A DNA stretch of 56,205 bases from Bacteroidaceae bacterium (GCA_017535725.1 JAFXTO010000027.1:1-56205), one strand, 5' to 3'. Shown: positions 42,283 through 51,815, counted from the first letter of the stretch. Notes: a model not told the origin generated them from the sequence alone. Numbers and translations: made by a program.

Positions 42283-44337
42283 TTAGAGCGGGTCAACATC
42301 AAAGTAGATTTGCGCGGAACTGAAGGTCGATGCGGCCAGCAGTTCCGCTTTTGTCTGCATCAAGGCCTCGCGCACCTTGTCGCGGGGAAGGGCGGGTTCG
42401 AGCTTTAGCATCACCCTACGGATAAAAAGGCTCTGGACGCGCGCCACGGGAGGCTCGTCGGGACCCAGTACGCGCTGCCCGAATACAGCCTTCAAGCGAA
42501 GAACCATTTCCTCTGCAAGACGGCTGATGATGTCGGCACGACGGTGCTTCATATAGATAAAGGCCATCCGGAAAAATGGGGGATAAGCAAACTGGCGACG
42601 CTCCGTCATCTGGTCGATGTACATGGCGTCGTAGTCCCCCGCCACCACTTGCTGGATAAGTGGGAGCCTGGCTTCCATCGTCTGGAGAAGTACCTTACCA
42701 CGGCGCTGACGACGACCAGCGCGCCCTGCTACCTGGGCCATCATCTGGAAGGAACGCTCGTAGGCGCGGAAGTCTGGTTGGTTCAACAGGTTGTCGGCAG
42801 AGAGAATGCCTACCACGCTGACCCGCTCGAAGTCCAGCCCCTTGGTGACCATTTGTGTGCCGACCAGGATATCTGTCTCTCCTGCGGCAAAGTCATGCAG
42901 TATGGCTTCGTAGGCCGAACGGGTATGAGTCGTGTCGAGATCCATGCGTGCCACGCGCGCTTCGGGAAAAAGGAGCTGGATGTCTTCTTCGATGCGCTCG
43001 GTGCCGAAGCCATGCTGTCGGAGCTCCGTGTTCTCGCAGTTGGGACAACGTGCTGGAATCTCTGCCGTGAAGCCACAATAGTGGCAGGTCATGCGGCCAG
43101 AACGGGCATGCATGGTTAGCGAGACATCGCAGTGAGGACAACGGGGCACCCAGCCGCAGACGTGGCATTCGATATGCGGTGCGTAGCCACGTCGATTCTG
43201 AAAGAGGATGACCTGCTCATGGGCAGACAGGGCCTGGCGCATCTGCTCCAGAAGCTGGGGTGAGAAAGGTCCATGCACCAGCCGCTTGCGCCGCAGTTCC
43301 TTCATGTCCACGATCTCGACCTCCGGCAGCTGCACCTGACCGTAGCGCTCGCTGAGACGTACCAACCCGTACTTCCCAAGACGCGCATTATAATAGCTGT
43401 CTAACGAGGGAGTGGCTGTACCAAGGAGCACACGCGCCTTGGCACGTGATGCCATGAGGATAGCCACATTACGAGCGTTATATCGCGGAGCGGGGTCCTG
43501 CTGCTTGAAGTTCACCTCATGTTCCTCGTCAACAATCACCAACCCCAACTTCCGAAAAGGCAGGAATACAGAGGAACGCACGCCCACGATGATGTCGTAG
43601 GGTTCGGAGGACAGTTGCCGAAGCCACACATGGGCACGCTGAACGTCGGTGTACTTGCTGTGGTAAACCCCCAGTCGGTCGCCGAAGACGGCTTGCAGGC
43701 GGTCTGTCAGTTGGCTGGTGAGAACGATTTCGGGCAGAAGGTACAGCACTTGTTCACCTCGTTGCAGAGCCTCTGCTATGAGGTGGATGTAAATCTCTGT
43801 CTTACCGCTGGAGGTGACACCGTGGAGGAGACAGACAGCGTGCTGCTGCCATTGCTGATGAATCCCATGGAGGGCGGTTTGCTGGGCAGGAGAGAGAGTA
43901 GGAAAAGAGCTACTCCCGAGGAAGGAACCGTCAGAGGGAAGGCTGTCAAGGGAAGGGGAGTCAAGAGAGGAGGGGGCGATGGTTCGTCTGCTGGTGGCCG
44001 GTCTGGTGGGGGCTTTCTTCATTTTACCAGGCAACGCTGCCTTGAAGACCTCGCCGATGGAACATAGGTAGTAGTCGGCTATCCACTGCCAGAGGCTGAG
44101 CTGATGGGGCAGAACAACGGGATTCTCATCTACGATTTCGAGGATTGCCTTGACCTCAATGCCTTGCGGCTCCTGATTATGCAGACGAGCAATGAGTCCT
44201 ACGTGAGTCTTCTTGTTTCCGAAAGGCACAACAACCCGCACCCCCACCAGAGCACGCGAAGCGAAGCCTGCGGGCAGGGAGTAGGTGAAACACCCTTGCA
44301 AAGGCACGGGAAGAATAACGTCGGCAAAACATGTCAT
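42283..44337 (-). CDS. priA: Primosomal protein N' (replication restart helicase PriA)
   Basis: 684 residues, somewhat shorter than the usual 730-830. N-terminal 3'-DNA-binding domain (ADVILPVPLQGCFTYSLPAG; GVRVVVPFGNKKTHVGLI), winged-helix part, then a Ser/Pro/Leu-rich low-complexity linker at about 110-148. Walker A is GVTSSGKT (173-180), Walker B DEEH (270-273). The eight zinc cysteines fall in CHVCGWVPRCPHCD and CHYCGF ... CPNC (about 395-440). The C-terminal helicase domain ends normally. It restarts stalled replication forks. It is the last gene of the porP-gld run, five bases after the OMP gene. Confidence 0.96.
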   Translation of the reverse strand: MTCFADVILPVPLQGCFTYSLPAGFASRALVGVRVVVPFGNKKTHVGLIARLHNQEPQGIEVKAILEIVDENPVVLPHQLSLWQWIADYYLCSIGEVFKAALPGKMKKAPTRPATSRRTIAPSSLDSPSLDSLPSDGSFLGSSSFPTLSPAQQTALHGIHQQWQQHAVCLLHGVTSSGKTEIYIHLIAEALQRGEQVLYLLPEIVLTSQLTDRLQAVFGDRLGVYHSKYTDVQRAHVWLRQLSSEPYDIIVGVRSSVFLPFRKLGLVIVDEEHEVNFKQQDPAPRYNARNVAILMASRAKARVLLGTATPSLDSYYNARLGKYGLVRLSERYGQVQLPEVEIVDMKELRRKRLVHGPFSPQLLEQMRQALSAHEQVILFQNRRGYAPHIECHVCGWVPRCPHCDVSLTMHARSGRMTCHYCGFTAEIPARCPNCENTELRQHGFGTERIEEDIQLLFPEARVARMDLDTTHTRSAYEAILHDFAAGETDILVGTQMVTKGLDFERVSVVGILSADNLLNQPDFRAYERSFQMMAQVAGRAGRRQRRGKVLLQTMEARLPLIQQVVAGDYDAMYIDQMTERRQFAYPPFFRMAFIYMKHRRADIISRLAEEMVLRLKAVFGQRVLGPDEPPVARVQSLFIRRVMLKLEPALPRDKVREALMQTKAELLAASTFSSAQIYFDVDPL

Positions 44338-44342
44338 CGCGT

Positions 44343-44972
44343 TCAGAAATAAAAGTCCGCACTTATCTGCCAGGAGTAAGTTTTCATCTTGATATTCTCG
44401 GCCACCTGACGGAAGGTGTTGTAAACGACGGAACTATAGGTCCCCTGAGGAGTAAAAGGTATATTGTACGTCAGCCCGATATTTAAGTGGTTGAATAGCC
44501 ATACGCCAGCACCCACGTTCCAGCTGAAAATGCTGTGCTCCAATTCGTTCTTGAACCGACCGGGCGAGGACCAGTCGCTCTTCCCTATATACAAGTCCCA
44601 TTGCGGTCCGGTGGCTACGTAGATGCCCCACGACTTGATACCTATATCCCAGCGGATATTCAGGGGAACCTCGAGATAACTCATGTTGTTGTTTTCGTAG
44701 GTCTCGCGTTCGTATGAGCTCAGGTCATCGACCACATGAATACTCCTCTGGGCATAGCGCAAGGCAACGTCAGCTCCCAGACCAATCTTGGGAATGGATG
44801 CTTTCAGCTTAGGACCCACGAAGAAGCCTTGTCGGAGTTTGGAATCCGCTATTGCTTTTTCAAAACTGACCTGACTGAGGCTAAGGCCCACGTCCACTCC
44901 GAAACGCAGTTGAGCGCTGACCTGAATGGTTGCGCTCAATATAATAAGGAGGAAGGCGAGGGTTTTCTTCAT
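44343..44972 (-). CDS. Outer-membrane beta-barrel protein (PorT/OMP_b-brl_2-like)
   Basis: 209 residues with signal peptide MKKTLAFLLIILSATIQVSA. The mature part alternates hydrophobic and polar residues (LRFGVDVGLSLSQVSFEKA, YLEVPLNIRWDIG, GAGVWLFNHLNIGLTYNIPF) and closes with a C-terminal aromatic strand YSWQISADFYF. About eight strands fit a small barrel of the PF13568 type. PorT of the type IX system belongs to this broad class, and the position between gldN and priA makes an accessory role conceivable, but family membership is not specific enough to say so. Confidence 0.8.
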   Translation of the reverse strand: MKKTLAFLLIILSATIQVSAQLRFGVDVGLSLSQVSFEKAIADSKLRQGFFVGPKLKASIPKIGLGADVALRYAQRSIHVVDDLSSYERETYENNNMSYLEVPLNIRWDIGIKSWGIYVATGPQWDLYIGKSDWSSPGRFKNELEHSIFSWNVGAGVWLFNHLNIGLTYNIPFTPQGTYSSVVYNTFRQVAENIKMKTYSWQISADFYF

Positions 44973-45011
44973 GGAAGCAGGGTTTATAGAGGAGGTGTGG
45001 GATAAGGAATG

Positions 45012-46100
45012 CTATCGCCGCTGGCGCCGGGCCGAGACACGGGGCGAGGAACTGCCGCCACTGCTCTTCTCGCGCTTGTTGTTGGCTGCAGCAGCCGATG
45101 CCTTGCTGCGTCGCGAATCCGAGGCCTCCTTCTTGGAACGGCGTGAAGACTTCTTGTCATCCGCCGCCTGCTGCACGGCGAGGCTGTCGAGGCTGTCCTT
45201 TGGCGCGTGCCAGATATTCTCCTCGAAGTCCTTCAGCTGCTGCTCGATGCGCTTCTGCTCGCGGGTGCGGGTGCTGTCGGTGGGGATGGCACGACCCTGC
45301 AGGTTGTTCGTCATGTAGATTTGGCCGTCGTAGTGGTTGAGGGTGAAGTAGTCATCGGCCGTCATATTGGTGACATTATTGAAGTTCGACACCATCAGCG
45401 GCAGGCGAGAGAGGTAGATGGCGACATCGTCGTACTTAATCCAGAACATGGGCTTTGTAATTGCCGTGGAGGCGCTGTCGTCGATGGAGGCGAACTCATC
45501 CTCTTCCACCATCACAGGGCAGAGGGCCGTGACGCGCTTCTTGTAGGTTGCAGAGCGCTGGTCAAAGTAGCTGCTCTCCTTAATATATAACTGCTTGACG
45601 GCAGCCGAGGGGATATCGCTTTCGGCAATGTTAATCTTGCCGTCCTTCTCTTCGTAGTAGATGCCGAAGTTTTCAAGGATGTCCTTGGGCTTGACTTTGT
45701 TGCTGACCTCGAACGACTCGTTGCCGTCGAGATTATACTTATAGGCCTCGATGCGCCCTGAAACAAACAGCCGCAGAAGGTAGGTGAAAAGGTTCTGGTC
45801 TTTGCCGCGGGGCTCCACAGGGTAGTAGAGTGGGGCATTGGCATCCTTCAGGAGGTTGAGCTGACGGTAGATATCGCGTCGCCACACCACGTCTTCAGGC
45901 ATTTCGGCCGATGTGGGAAACATCAGCGCCGCACGGTCGCCCTTCTTCTCGGTCGTCGTCGTTGTCGTTGTCTTCTTGGCTGCGGGAGTATTCGTGGTAC
46001 CACTGGAAGGCACGGTGGTCATCCGGCGCTTGGCAGGCTGTGCACTGGCCGTCAGGGAGCCTATCAGCGCAGCCGTGAATATGATGAGCATTCTTTTCAT
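45012..46100 (-). CDS. gldN: Type IX secretion protein GldN/PorN with basic Ser/Arg tail
   Basis: 362 residues. Signal peptide to about residue 20, then a Thr/Lys-rich stretch (TTNTPAAKKTTTTTTTEKKG). The GldN core begins EDVVWRRDIYRQLNLLKDAN (about 68-87) and includes PLYYPVEP, LFTYLLRLFVSGRIEAYKY, and MFWIKYDDVAIYLSRLPL (about 230-250). With GldK it forms the periplasmic ring under the outer membrane. The last 55 residues are a low-complexity Lys/Ser/Arg tail (SSRRSKKEASDSRRSKAS ... ARRQRR) not required by the family core. It lies 42 bases after gldM. Confidence 0.95.
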   Translation of the reverse strand: MKRMLIIFTAALIGSLTASAQPAKRRMTTVPSSGTTNTPAAKKTTTTTTTEKKGDRAALMFPTSAEMPEDVVWRRDIYRQLNLLKDANAPLYYPVEPRGKDQNLFTYLLRLFVSGRIEAYKYNLDGNESFEVSNKVKPKDILENFGIYYEEKDGKINIAESDIPSAAVKQLYIKESSYFDQRSATYKKRVTALCPVMVEEDEFASIDDSASTAITKPMFWIKYDDVAIYLSRLPLMVSNFNNVTNMTADDYFTLNHYDGQIYMTNNLQGRAIPTDSTRTREQKRIEQQLKDFEENIWHAPKDSLDSLAVQQAADDKKSSRRSKKEASDSRRSKASAAAANNKREKSSGGSSSPRVSARRQRR

Positions 46101-46142
46101 AGTCTTCTGGTGTTTCTATGTTATCTGGTTAATCCAGTCTTT

Positions 46143-47708
46143 CTAATTAATAATCACTTCCATCGTGGCATCCAACGTGCGTTCCACGCCATCCGGTCCG
46201 ATAGCCTTGATACCTCTGATGAAGAATCGCTTGCCCTTGCCGAGGCTGCGGAACATATTCTTCTGGCGGTCGGTGAACTGAGCAGCGTGCGAGACTTCGG
46301 GCACCGCATTGCCCATACGGTCGAAGAATAGGGTTTCAAACCCTAACACGCGGAAGGGGATATTCAGCAGGCCGTCGTCCACAGCAGCACCAAGGACATC
46401 AGCGTTCATAAGAATCTGCTTTGACAACTTGCCACCGCGGAAGCGGTTTTCGCCACCTTGACCGTCGCTATAGGCAATGAAGGCTGCGGGGTCGGGCAAC
46501 TTGCGCACACGGAAGGAAAACTTACCCATCTCCTGAACGCGGCCCTCGGTCTTCGCAGATACGGAGAAGACGGCTTCGCCACCAGCAGAGGTGGGTCGTG
46601 CGATAAACTTGCCTTCGCCCTGGGGAGTCAGACTGCCGCCGGTCATCGAAACTTGAAGCTGGTTGGCTGCTATACCCGGAACGCTCACGGACATGGGGTT
46701 GTCATAACCGGCATAGAGCACATTCATCAGGTCGGCACTGACGGTGGCAGAGGGAGCTACGACCGTGTATTTCTGTTCAAAGTTACGGCGAACCAACTCG
46801 CCCTGGGCATTCATCATCTCGATATATCCCACGAGGTTGAAGTCACCCGTCTTGGAGCAGACGGTCTCGTAGATGCCTCGGTCACTCTTGAACTCCTTGC
46901 CGCCTATGTAGATAGTCGGGCGGTTGGTGGTGTCAACAGCAGCCATCAGAATCTGAGCGGTGAATTTGCCACCTTGTACCACGGTCTGTGCGCTGGGTAT
47001 CACGTAGGCGTTGAGCTCGTTGACGCGGATATCCTTCACGCCGATATTCGATGCCAAGCCGTGCAAAACCTCGCCCTCTGCATAGCGGACGTCGCTCTGC
47101 AGCTTGGTCAGCAGGGTGACGGCAGCAGCCGTTGGCATGGATTCAAACATATATTCCTGCCAATTCTTGCCGAGAGTACGTATATTAGTGGGTACTTCCG
47201 TGGCAAGGTTGCTGGAAATGATGCGGCGCTGGGCAGAGTCGGTGACCATCTGAACGATGCGTTCGCGGTAGTTGTTGATGCCATCATAGAGTTCGCCACC
47301 GCGTCCGGTTCCTGGGGCAAGCATCACGCTGGTGGCAGCCTCCAGGTCTTCACGGTTCTGAATGGAGTCCACACGGCCGTCCTTGCCGTCGCTTTTGCGG
47401 ACGATGAGGACTTTCAGCTCCTCGGCGAGGTTATAGAGTGAATCGGACATTTGGCGAACGACCTGTGCTTTGTCATACCACTCCTTCACCTTCTTCGGGT
47501 TAGCCTTCATCTGCTCTTCGAAATCATCATAGATGCCTTGGTTAACCTCCGTGGCATTCTTCGTTGTTATCTGCAAACTCTTGTCAACCAGAGAAAAACC
47601 ATTGAGTACATCGCTCGACACATTCAGCGCGAGCATTGCCATCAGAACGACGTACATCAGATTGATCATCTTCTGGCGCGGAGAGACTGGTCTTTTCTTA
47701 ACGGCCAT
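46143..47708 (-). CDS. gldM: Type IX secretion inner-membrane motor protein GldM/PorM
   Basis: 521 residues from the ATG at 47708 (MAVKKRPVSPRQKMINLMYV). The start five codons upstream would not fit the conserved GldM N-terminus. One membrane helix (about 15-34, YVVLMAMLALNVSSDVLNGF), then a large periplasmic region with the helical D1 (NREDLEAATSVML...) and immunoglobulin-like D2-D4 domains; D4 ends FIRGIKAIGPDGVERTLDA. With GldL it makes the proton-powered motor that drives type IX secretion and gliding. It follows gldL by 156 bases with no obvious promoter between. Confidence 0.96.
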   Translation of the reverse strand: MAVKKRPVSPRQKMINLMYVVLMAMLALNVSSDVLNGFSLVDKSLQITTKNATEVNQGIYDDFEEQMKANPKKVKEWYDKAQVVRQMSDSLYNLAEELKVLIVRKSDGKDGRVDSIQNREDLEAATSVMLAPGTGRGGELYDGINNYRERIVQMVTDSAQRRIISSNLATEVPTNIRTLGKNWQEYMFESMPTAAAVTLLTKLQSDVRYAEGEVLHGLASNIGVKDIRVNELNAYVIPSAQTVVQGGKFTAQILMAAVDTTNRPTIYIGGKEFKSDRGIYETVCSKTGDFNLVGYIEMMNAQGELVRRNFEQKYTVVAPSATVSADLMNVLYAGYDNPMSVSVPGIAANQLQVSMTGGSLTPQGEGKFIARPTSAGGEAVFSVSAKTEGRVQEMGKFSFRVRKLPDPAAFIAYSDGQGGENRFRGGKLSKQILMNADVLGAAVDDGLLNIPFRVLGFETLFFDRMGNAVPEVSHAAQFTDRQKNMFRSLGKGKRFFIRGIKAIGPDGVERTLDATMEVIIN

Positions 47709-47864
47709 AATAGCAAGACCCACCCCTCACCTTCCCTGTGTGGGAGGAAGTAGCTTGGACTCCAAGGATGAAAGGTTTAAGGGTCATATAATATAGGTTA
47801 TTGTTTTATGATTCAATGTTTATAGGTGGGTACTCCCTCGCAGGAAGGGTGGGAGAGGAACCTT

Positions 47865-48986
47865 TTAAGCTTGTGGTGCTGCGCCTTTGGGCATATTGAC
47901 GGTCAGGGCCTCAATCATTCGGGCGTAGATAGCATTCAGTTCCTCTATCTGGCGTGCCATCTTGCGCGTCTGGTCGTTGATTTGGTCAATGGTTCCCACC
48001 TGCTGACTGACACTCTTGAGCTGCATTTCATAGATGGTATTGATGCCAGTAAGCGTACGATTGAGGTTGACCATTTCCTCACTTTCCTGTGTCATGCGAT
48101 CGGCTTGTTCACGGACTCTGACAAGCACCTCTGTGAGTTGCGAGAGCTGGTCAACGTAAGCCTCGATGGCATCTTCGACTTCGGGTGCATTGGCAGCCTG
48201 GGCGCTGGAGAGCAGGTTCTGTGCCTCCTGACCGAGGTTGGCCGCGTTGGCAGCAGCTTGTGCGGCAGCAGCCAGATTGGCGGCATCCTCGGAAGAGAGA
48301 CCTGGGCCTCCGCCACCGACATAACCTCCACCGACAACGCCTCCGCTGACGGCACCGCCTCCGATGACTCCGCCACCAGCAATAACGGTACCCTCACCTG
48401 CAGCTTCGCCACCACTAACAACAGTTCCTCCGACCACGGGGGCACCGCCGCCGATAACGACCGTTCCGCCTGCGGGAGCTCCGCCACCACCAATAATGAC
48501 GGTACCGCCGCCACCTTGAACGACAGCGCCACCGCCACCAGCGATGACCGTGTTACCACCATCAACGCCTTCACCAGCGATATCCTCACCTCCAGCGACT
48601 ACGGTGCCACCACCCACGATGGCTCCGCCGCCTCCACCGACGACCACAGGCTGCTGGCCAGCTCCTACGGCTGTTCCGGCAGCGGCGGCAGCTTCTGCGG
48701 CAGCCTTCAAAGCTTCCATTTCGTCGAGGCTGACGAACTCCTCGCTGAGTTCGCCGTCTTTCTTTGCGTCGAACGGACGATCGAAACCAGAGATGAAAAA
48801 CACGAATACTTCAGTACCCATACCGATGAACAACATCAGATTGGCACCAGGTATGTGGGTCAGCTTGAAGAGCGTACCAAGAATAACGACGGCAGCACCC
48901 CAGCTGTAGGCGTAGTTCATAAATGTCTGACCCGGCACGGAATCCATCCAATGCTGCAAACGGGCTATAAGGGAGAACTTTGACAT
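47865..48986 (-). CDS. gldL: Type IX secretion motor protein GldL/PorL with a 125-residue Gly/Val-rich insertion
   Basis: 373 residues; GldL proteins are usually 215-300. The N-terminal part is typical: two membrane helices about 24-42 and 49-66 in FMNYAYSWGAAVVILGTLFK and GANLMLFIGMGTEVFVFFIS, followed by DEMEALKAAAEAA. Residues about 105-229 are then almost only Gly, Val, Ala, Ile and Thr in GGGTVVAGG-, GGTVVIGGG- and GGGVIGGGAVSGG-like units, without charged breaks except three Glu/Asp patches. A normal C-terminal coiled-coil follows (LTEVLVRVREQADRMTQE; IYEMQLKSVSQQVGTIDQIN). The frame is continuous, so the insertion is real coding sequence. It is on the cytoplasmic side if GldL topology holds. 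Confidence 0.95.
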   Translation of the reverse strand: MSKFSLIARLQHWMDSVPGQTFMNYAYSWGAAVVILGTLFKLTHIPGANLMLFIGMGTEVFVFFISGFDRPFDAKKDGELSEEFVSLDEMEALKAAAEAAAAAGTAVGAGQQPVVVGGGGGAIVGGGTVVAGGEDIAGEGVDGGNTVIAGGGGAVVQGGGGTVIIGGGGAPAGGTVVIGGGAPVVGGTVVSGGEAAGEGTVIAGGGVIGGGAVSGGVVGGGYVGGGGPGLSSEDAANLAAAAQAAANAANLGQEAQNLLSSAQAANAPEVEDAIEAYVDQLSQLTEVLVRVREQADRMTQESEEMVNLNRTLTGINTIYEMQLKSVSQQVGTIDQINDQTRKMARQIEELNAIYARMIEALTVNMPKGAAPQA

Positions 48987-48990
48987 ATAT

Positions 48991-49092
48991 TGATTTGAAG
49001 ATTTAACGATTTGACGATTTTAGGATTTCTCGATTATCCGATTAAACGGTTATCCGAATCCTCGATTAAACGTTTTTTCGATTAAACGATTT
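48991..49092. repeat. AT-rich tandem motif (CGATTAAACG type) between gldK and gldL
   Basis: About eight loose copies of a 10-12-base unit (CGATTTAACGATTTGACGAT; CGATTAAACG; CGATTATCCG). It lies in the leader of gldL on the minus strand. It is not a clear hairpin. Confidence 0.6.
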
Positions 49093-49099
49093 GGTAAAC

Positions 49100-50596
49100 T
49101 TATTTCTTTCCTTTATTCTTTATTCCACTGGCATCCTGCACCATACTGCGTACACAGCGGAATCCGATATAGCAGCGGGGCTGATTCTGATATTCGTAGG
49201 AACGCCAGGCAGAGCGAATCATACTTTCAGGGTCTTTCCATGAGCCACCTCGTACACTTTTCTTTTTCAGGCGGTAGGGATCTTCCTTGGCGGCGTTGTA
49301 GCGCAGCTCGGGATTCATGTCGCTCATGGCCTGCACTCCAGCTTCGGTATAGACGGTGCTGGTCCACTCTGCCACGTTGCCAGCCATGTCATAGAGCCCG
49401 TTGCTGTTGGCTGAGAAAATGCCACACTTGGAGGTGATGAGCGAACCGTCCTGGGTATAGTCTCCGCGGTCGGGCTTGAAGTTGGCATAGAAGCAGCCTT
49501 TGTCACTTTTCACCTCCTTGGCCTCCCATGGGAAGGGATTGCCTTCCTTGCCACGAGCGGCATATTCCCACTCGATTTCAGTAGGCAGGCGATAAGGCTG
49601 GAGTTCTGCGGGGTTCTGCCCGAGGCCCTTGGCCAGAAACTCCGTGCGCCAGTGGCAGAAAGCCGTAGCCTGTTCCCACGACACACCCACTACAGGGTAA
49701 TCATCGTAGGCTGGGTTAGAGAAGTACAGGCGGAGGTAGCGCTCGTTCTCGGCATTCTGGAAGTCGTTGACCCAGCAAGTCGTGTCGGGATAAATATTAA
49801 CAATGTAGGTATTCAGGAAATCCCAGGGACCCGAGAGGGGGCGGGTGATGGTCTGACGTACAATCTTACCCTCGTCGTCGATGTAAGCCGTGTCCTTCGA
49901 AATCATCACATCAGCCTCGGTCGTTTCGTGGTCGGTGTTCAGGTCGCGCATTTCCAGGGATGAAGCGCCGATGCCCTTCTCCTTATTGTCGGTGACGTTC
50001 TTGATACGGTGGCGGCGCATGGCAGCTGCAGCGTAGTCGTAGACCTCATACCGATAGTTCATCTGACTGGCATCCAGCATTTTGATTCCATTGACAGGGT
50101 GTATGATATACACACTCTCTATGGCACGCTGTTCGTCTTCATTAGCCTTGCGCCAAGGGATGGATTTGTTCCAGTCCAGCCGTGGAGTGATGGGGTTTCC
50201 TTCCTTGTCCTCCTCAATCTTGTAGGTCTCATCGCCGCCAAAAGCAGGGTCTGCCAACCGTTCGCGGATGATGCTATCGCGCACCCACATAACGAATTGG
50301 CGGTATTTGGCATTCGAGACCTCTGTCTGGTCCATCCAAAAGCCATCCACACTGATTTCACGCGAGGGGAAATCCTTCCCCCAGAGGGTGTCGTTCTCTT
50401 CCAGGCCTATTCGTAGCGAGCCTTTCTGAACAGCAACCATACCGAAGGGCGTGCTTTCACCCATGGCAGTACCACGCACACCTGTCACCTCGCCGCCTGT
50501 TGCCATGGCGTTGGACTTAGCGCCGGCGCAGGCAGTGAGCAACGTTGTGCAGAGACCAACGCAGAGCGCGTAAACTATTACCTTAGAATGATTCAT
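49100..50596 (-). CDS. gldK: Type IX secretion lipoprotein GldK/PorK
   Basis: 498 residues; lipoprotein signal MNHSKVIVYALCVGLCTTLL with Cys23 (TAC). The core is a formylglycine-generating-enzyme-like fold without a copper or calcium enzyme role in this family: SREISVDGFWMDQTEVSNAK (about 79-98), PVVGVSWEQATAFCHWRTEF (about 317-336), LPTEIEWEYAARGKEG, NGLYDMAGNVAEWTSTVY, VRGGSWKDPESMIRSAWR, and a closing GFRCVRSM. GldK plus GldN build the large periplasmic ring anchored to the outer membrane. It follows porP after 161 bases of A/T-rich repeats. Length matches family members. Confidence 0.96.
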   Translation of the reverse strand: MNHSKVIVYALCVGLCTTLLTACAGAKSNAMATGGEVTGVRGTAMGESTPFGMVAVQKGSLRIGLEENDTLWGKDFPSREISVDGFWMDQTEVSNAKYRQFVMWVRDSIIRERLADPAFGGDETYKIEEDKEGNPITPRLDWNKSIPWRKANEDEQRAIESVYIIHPVNGIKMLDASQMNYRYEVYDYAAAAMRRHRIKNVTDNKEKGIGASSLEMRDLNTDHETTEADVMISKDTAYIDDEGKIVRQTITRPLSGPWDFLNTYIVNIYPDTTCWVNDFQNAENERYLRLYFSNPAYDDYPVVGVSWEQATAFCHWRTEFLAKGLGQNPAELQPYRLPTEIEWEYAARGKEGNPFPWEAKEVKSDKGCFYANFKPDRGDYTQDGSLITSKCGIFSANSNGLYDMAGNVAEWTSTVYTEAGVQAMSDMNPELRYNAAKEDPYRLKKKSVRGGSWKDPESMIRSAWRSYEYQNQPRCYIGFRCVRSMVQDASGIKNKGKK

Positions 50597-50603
50597 ATTT
50601 TCA

Positions 50604-50757
50604 ATGTTTCAACTTTTCAATTTTCAATATCTTCGCGGTCTTCGTTATCTCGTTATCACGTTATTCCGTTATTCCGACGATTTATCGGCCGCTTTCAATG
50701 TTTCAACTTTTCAACTTTTCAATGTTTCAACTTTTCAACTTTTCAACCTTTCAACCT
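50604..50757. repeat. TTTCAACTTTTCAA-type low-complexity repeat between porP and gldK
   Basis: Repeats of TTTCAACTTTTCAA/TTTCAATG and of CGTTATTCCGTTATTC. It is part of the gldK leader on the minus strand. Similar TTTCAACTTTC runs are seen at 10711-10735. No structure is apparent. Confidence 0.6.
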
Positions 50758-51705
50758 TTACAACAGTCTCACACTCTGATGGCGATTTCTCCCCTTCTTG
50801 AAGAGATCCAGGTCTGTGACGTAGCCCAGGCTGAGTTCGTGGGTTCCTTGCAAGGCTCCGATTCCACCCGTGTATATCTCATAGCAATAACCGAGTTGGA
50901 CGCCATGGAAATTACCTCCGATGAAAACGGATGCAGAGATTGTGGGACTGTAACCCAAGCCAGCGTACAGCTTGCCTTTGGGGCCATCATACAGCAACCG
51001 TGCCGTCACGTCGCCTCGCCAGGCGGTCAAGTCAGAACGTACGATTGCAGAGGTCTGCACTTTAAATAACGGATTTTTGAGTTTAATATTGTATCCTCCT
51101 GTTAAATAAAATGTAGCTGGCACCTCATATTCGTTCGCTTTTGTATCTCCGAGGGACACTAAAGGCGAGAGTGAATGGAGTATAGAGAACCCTGCATACC
51201 ACACTTTCGCGTCGTAGCGAAGACCTGCATCGAGGTCGAAAGCCGTGCCCTTGACATCCGATGTGGGAAAAGCCTGGTCGCCGGACTCCTCTGTGTCCAC
51301 TCCAGAACCGTCGAAGCCCTCGGACAACATAGCTGCACGCACTCCAACACTCAGGCGCCCACCCCACAGCTTCTGATGGTAGGCATATTGGAGATAGAAC
51401 TTCTGGTGGGAAAACAGACCTATCTTGTCATTGATGAAACCTGCTCCCACCCCATGAGCTGGCCCAATCATCCACAGCGGGATATCAGCAGTCAGGAGTA
51501 TCGACATCGGCGCATGTGTGTAGCCCAGCATTTGCATGGAGAAGGCACCGTGAATGTCTAATTGGCTATTCAAACCTGCAGCGGCAGGGTTGTAGAATGA
51601 CTGCAACGCCCAATAATGGTTGAACGCTGGGTCATACTGAGCCTGAACAGGAACAACCTGCCACAGACTCCACAACAACAAAAATAGGGCCTTTGTATGT
51701 CTCAC
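50758..51705 (-). CDS. porP: Type IX secretion outer-membrane protein PorP/SprF
   Basis: 315 residues starting with GTG at 51705; an in-frame TAA lies five codons upstream and no ATG lies between, so GTG is the only sensible start. Signal peptide, then YDPAFNHYWALQSFYNPAAAGLNSQLD (about 24-50), the classical NPAxAG of PorP/SprF proteins, followed by a barrel with repeated aromatic strands and a late HELSLGYVTDLDLFK. It is an outer-membrane barrel that anchors the export complex or partners. First gene of the porP-gldKLMN run. Confidence 0.93.
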   Translation of the reverse strand: MRHTKALFLLLWSLWQVVPVQAQYDPAFNHYWALQSFYNPAAAGLNSQLDIHGAFSMQMLGYTHAPMSILLTADIPLWMIGPAHGVGAGFINDKIGLFSHQKFYLQYAYHQKLWGGRLSVGVRAAMLSEGFDGSGVDTEESGDQAFPTSDVKGTAFDLDAGLRYDAKVWYAGFSILHSLSPLVSLGDTKANEYEVPATFYLTGGYNIKLKNPLFKVQTSAIVRSDLTAWRGDVTARLLYDGPKGKLYAGLGYSPTISASVFIGGNFHGVQLGYCYEIYTGGIGALQGTHELSLGYVTDLDLFKKGRNRHQSVRLL

Positions 51706-51733
51706 GATGTGGATTTACCCTTGAATTCAGGCG

Positions 51734-51741
51734 CAAAGTTA
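51734..51741 (-). promoter_or_regulatory. -7 box (TAACTTTG) of porP and the gld run
   Basis: Minus-strand TAACTTTGCGCC 28 bases before the GTG start of porP; a short leader results. Confidence 0.75.
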
Positions 51742-51815
51742 GGTATATTCGTTGGATAAGCCAAACAAAAAACGCATTTCTCGCTAAAAACGTATCGTTG
51801 TATGATGATTTTATG

